From Planctomycetota bacterium (GTDB taxonomy: Bacteria; Planctomycetota; Planctomycetia; Pirellulales; Lacipirellulaceae): 7,080 bases of DNA. The stretch's first letter is position 1. Every line of letters starts with the position of its first letter. Positions 5,794-7,080 of the stretch are shown here, one piece after another. A model generated the notes under the pieces. The model worked only from the letters and a program-made list of their open reading frames with translations, was not told where the DNA came from and made no database searches. The stretch covers positions 1 through 7,080 of the forward strand of contig JAJRUA010000129.1 in assembly GCA_024278035.1 (NCBI GenBank), written 5' to 3'. A program made the translations under genes and the position numbers.

Positions 5794-7080
5794 ATGCTTG
5801 ATAAACGCTACATCCTTGAAAACGCCGACTTGGTCCAAAAGAACTGCGAAGTGCGCGGCGTGAAGACCGATGTCGCTCGGTTTGTGGCGCTTGAGAACGA
5901 GCGACGAGCGTTGCAACAAGCGGTCGAAGAATTGAACCGACAGGCGAACGCTGTTAGTAAGACGATCGGCAAAGCAAAAGACGAAGCCGAGCGAGAATCT
6001 CGGAAAGAAGAAGGGCGTAAGCTCCGTTCGGAGAAAGAAGTCAAGCAGGCAGACCTTGATCGAATCACCGCCGAAGCGGATGCCATCCTTCGTAACATGC
6101 CCAACCTGACCCATCCGGAATCGCCCGTGGGCGATGAGGCGGCAAGCCGTGAGTTGCGTCACGGCGAAATGCAGCCAACTAGTTTTAACTTCCCTGTGCT
6201 CGACCATGTCGAACTGGCTGAGCAGCACGACCTGATTGACTTTGAGGGAGGGGCGCGTGTCTCGGGCAACGGTTTTTACTTTCTAAAAAACGAAGCGGTC
6301 TTGCTCGAAATGGCCCTCCAGCGCTACGTGCTCGAAATACTGATGGGCGAAGGCTTTACGCCGATGACGACGCCCGATGTGGCGCGGGGCGAAATTTTGC
6401 AGGGAGTCGGCTTCATTCCCCGTGGCCCCGAGACACAAATCTATAGCGTCGAAAACCACGACCTCAACCTCGTGGCCACGGCAGAGATCACCCTTGGCGG
6501 TCTCTACGCCGGCCAGGTGCTTGAAGAAGAGGACTTGCCGATCAAACTGTGTGGCATTAGCCACTGTTTCCGTACCGAAGCGGGGGCCGCAGGGCGGGCG
6601 AGCCGTGGCCTGTACCGGGTACATCAGTTTACCAAAGTCGAAATGTTTGCCTTCACTTCGCCCGAACAAAGCGAAGACATGCTCAACATGTTTTGTGACT
6701 TGGAAGGCGAAATTTTCAATGGCTTGGGTCTGCCGTTCCGAGTGCTCGACATCGCGACAGGGGACCTTGGTGGCCCTGCTTACCGGAAGTTCGATCTTGA
6801 AGCGTGGATGCCGGGGCGTGGAAAAGCAGGCGAATACGGCGAAGTCACCAGCACCAGCAATTGCACCGACTACCAATCCCGCCGCCTCAACATTCGCTAC
6901 AAGAAAAAGGGAGAGAAGGGAACCCATTTCGTCCATACGCTCAACGGCACGGCGGTCGCCTGTAGCAGGGCACTGATTGCCATCTTCGAAAACTGCCAAC
7001 AGGCGGATGGGTCGATTCTGGTGCCCGAAGTCCTACGCGACTACGTCGGCAAAGACCGCATCGGCAGCACGGAAGATAGC
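5794..7080 (+). CDS. serS: Seryl-tRNA synthetase, C-terminal end cut by the window
   Basis: Class II aminoacyl-tRNA synthetase that activates serine with ATP and charges tRNA-Ser (and tRNA-Sec where present). It begins MLDKRYILENADLVQKNCEV and is open for 429 codons to the last base, with no stop; SerRS is usually about 420-430 aa, so little is missing. Residues 28-100 form the long charged antiparallel coiled coil that grips the tRNA-Ser variable arm. The catalytic core follows: a class II motif 1 region around 175-195, the serine-binding TAE (229-231), motif 2 FRTEAGAAGRASRGLYR (259-275) leading to HQFTKVE, then AYRKFDLEAWMPGRG, STSNCTDYQSRR (352-363) and motif 3 region NGTAVACSRALIAIFEN. 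Motif 3 reads TAVACSR where many bacterial enzymes have TALAVGR; the class II arginine R392 is kept. No Shine-Dalgarno is seen; the ATG follows a pyrimidine tract. The assignment is firm. Confidence 0.96.
   Translation, partial: MLDKRYILENADLVQKNCEVRGVKTDVARFVALENERRALQQAVEELNRQANAVSKTIGKAKDEAERESRKEEGRKLRSEKEVKQADLDRITAEADAILRNMPNLTHPESPVGDEAASRELRHGEMQPTSFNFPVLDHVELAEQHDLIDFEGGARVSGNGFYFLKNEAVLLEMALQRYVLEILMGEGFTPMTTPDVARGEILQGVGFIPRGPETQIYSVENHDLNLVATAEITLGGLYAGQVLEEEDLPIKLCGISHCFRTEAGAAGRASRGLYRVHQFTKVEMFAFTSPEQSEDMLNMFCDLEGEIFNGLGLPFRVLDIATGDLGGPAYRKFDLEAWMPGRGKAGEYGEVTSTSNCTDYQSRRLNIRYKKKGEKGTHFVHTLNGTAVACSRALIAIFENCQQADGSILVPEVLRDYVGKDRIGSTEDS

Noticed and set aside
5611..6228. Minus-strand open frame of 205 aa
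   Set aside because: Antisense to the end of the M20 gene and the start of serS; no recognisable motifs.
6283..6999. Minus-strand open frame of 238 aa
   Set aside because: It lies wholly opposite the well-supported serS coding sequence and matches no family.

Overview
The window looks like a stretch of planctomycete-type chromosome (Pirellulales-like). This is an inference from the ClpS and MtaB protein styles, moderately high G+C, and start codons without clear Shine-Dalgarno sequences. No rRNA or other direct taxonomic marker is present. The right half is ordinary housekeeping sequence; the left third is a graveyard of mobile DNA.

Left third (1-2331). An IS3-family insertion sequence on the minus strand survives only at its two ends. 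A decayed orfA lies at 2107-2331 and the C-terminal tail of orfB at about 210-380. Between them sits a group II intron on the same strand. It has a recognisable 34-nt domain V (462-495), a perfect hairpin fitting domain VI (430-453), and a reverse transcriptase/maturase frame that is intact for its C-terminal two thirds (from 502) but broken near 1340-1360. The upstream intron RNA region reaches about 2106. The IS3 catalytic core is missing. Positions 1-170 hold no recognisable gene but contain two small adjacent hairpins.

Middle (2359-4065, minus strand). clpS (N-degron adaptor of the Clp protease) is followed 39 nt later by mtaB (tRNA t6A methylthiotransferase), probably in one transcript. 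The IS3 remnant begins right after mtaB's stop codon, and MtaB itself appears full length.

Right half (4286-7080, plus strand). A complete M20-family metallopeptidase (461 aa) is transcribed divergently from clpS. After a 122-nt gap comes serS (seryl-tRNA synthetase), whose reading frame is still open at the window edge after 429 codons.

The genes relate loosely to translation and protein turnover: tRNA charging, tRNA modification, protease adaptor and peptide hydrolysis. I do not see a new multi-gene system. The points most worth following are the nested IS3/intron wreck with its junction at the IS3 frameshift site, the altered N-degron pocket in ClpS, and the pyrimidine-rich leaders in front of both plus-strand genes.
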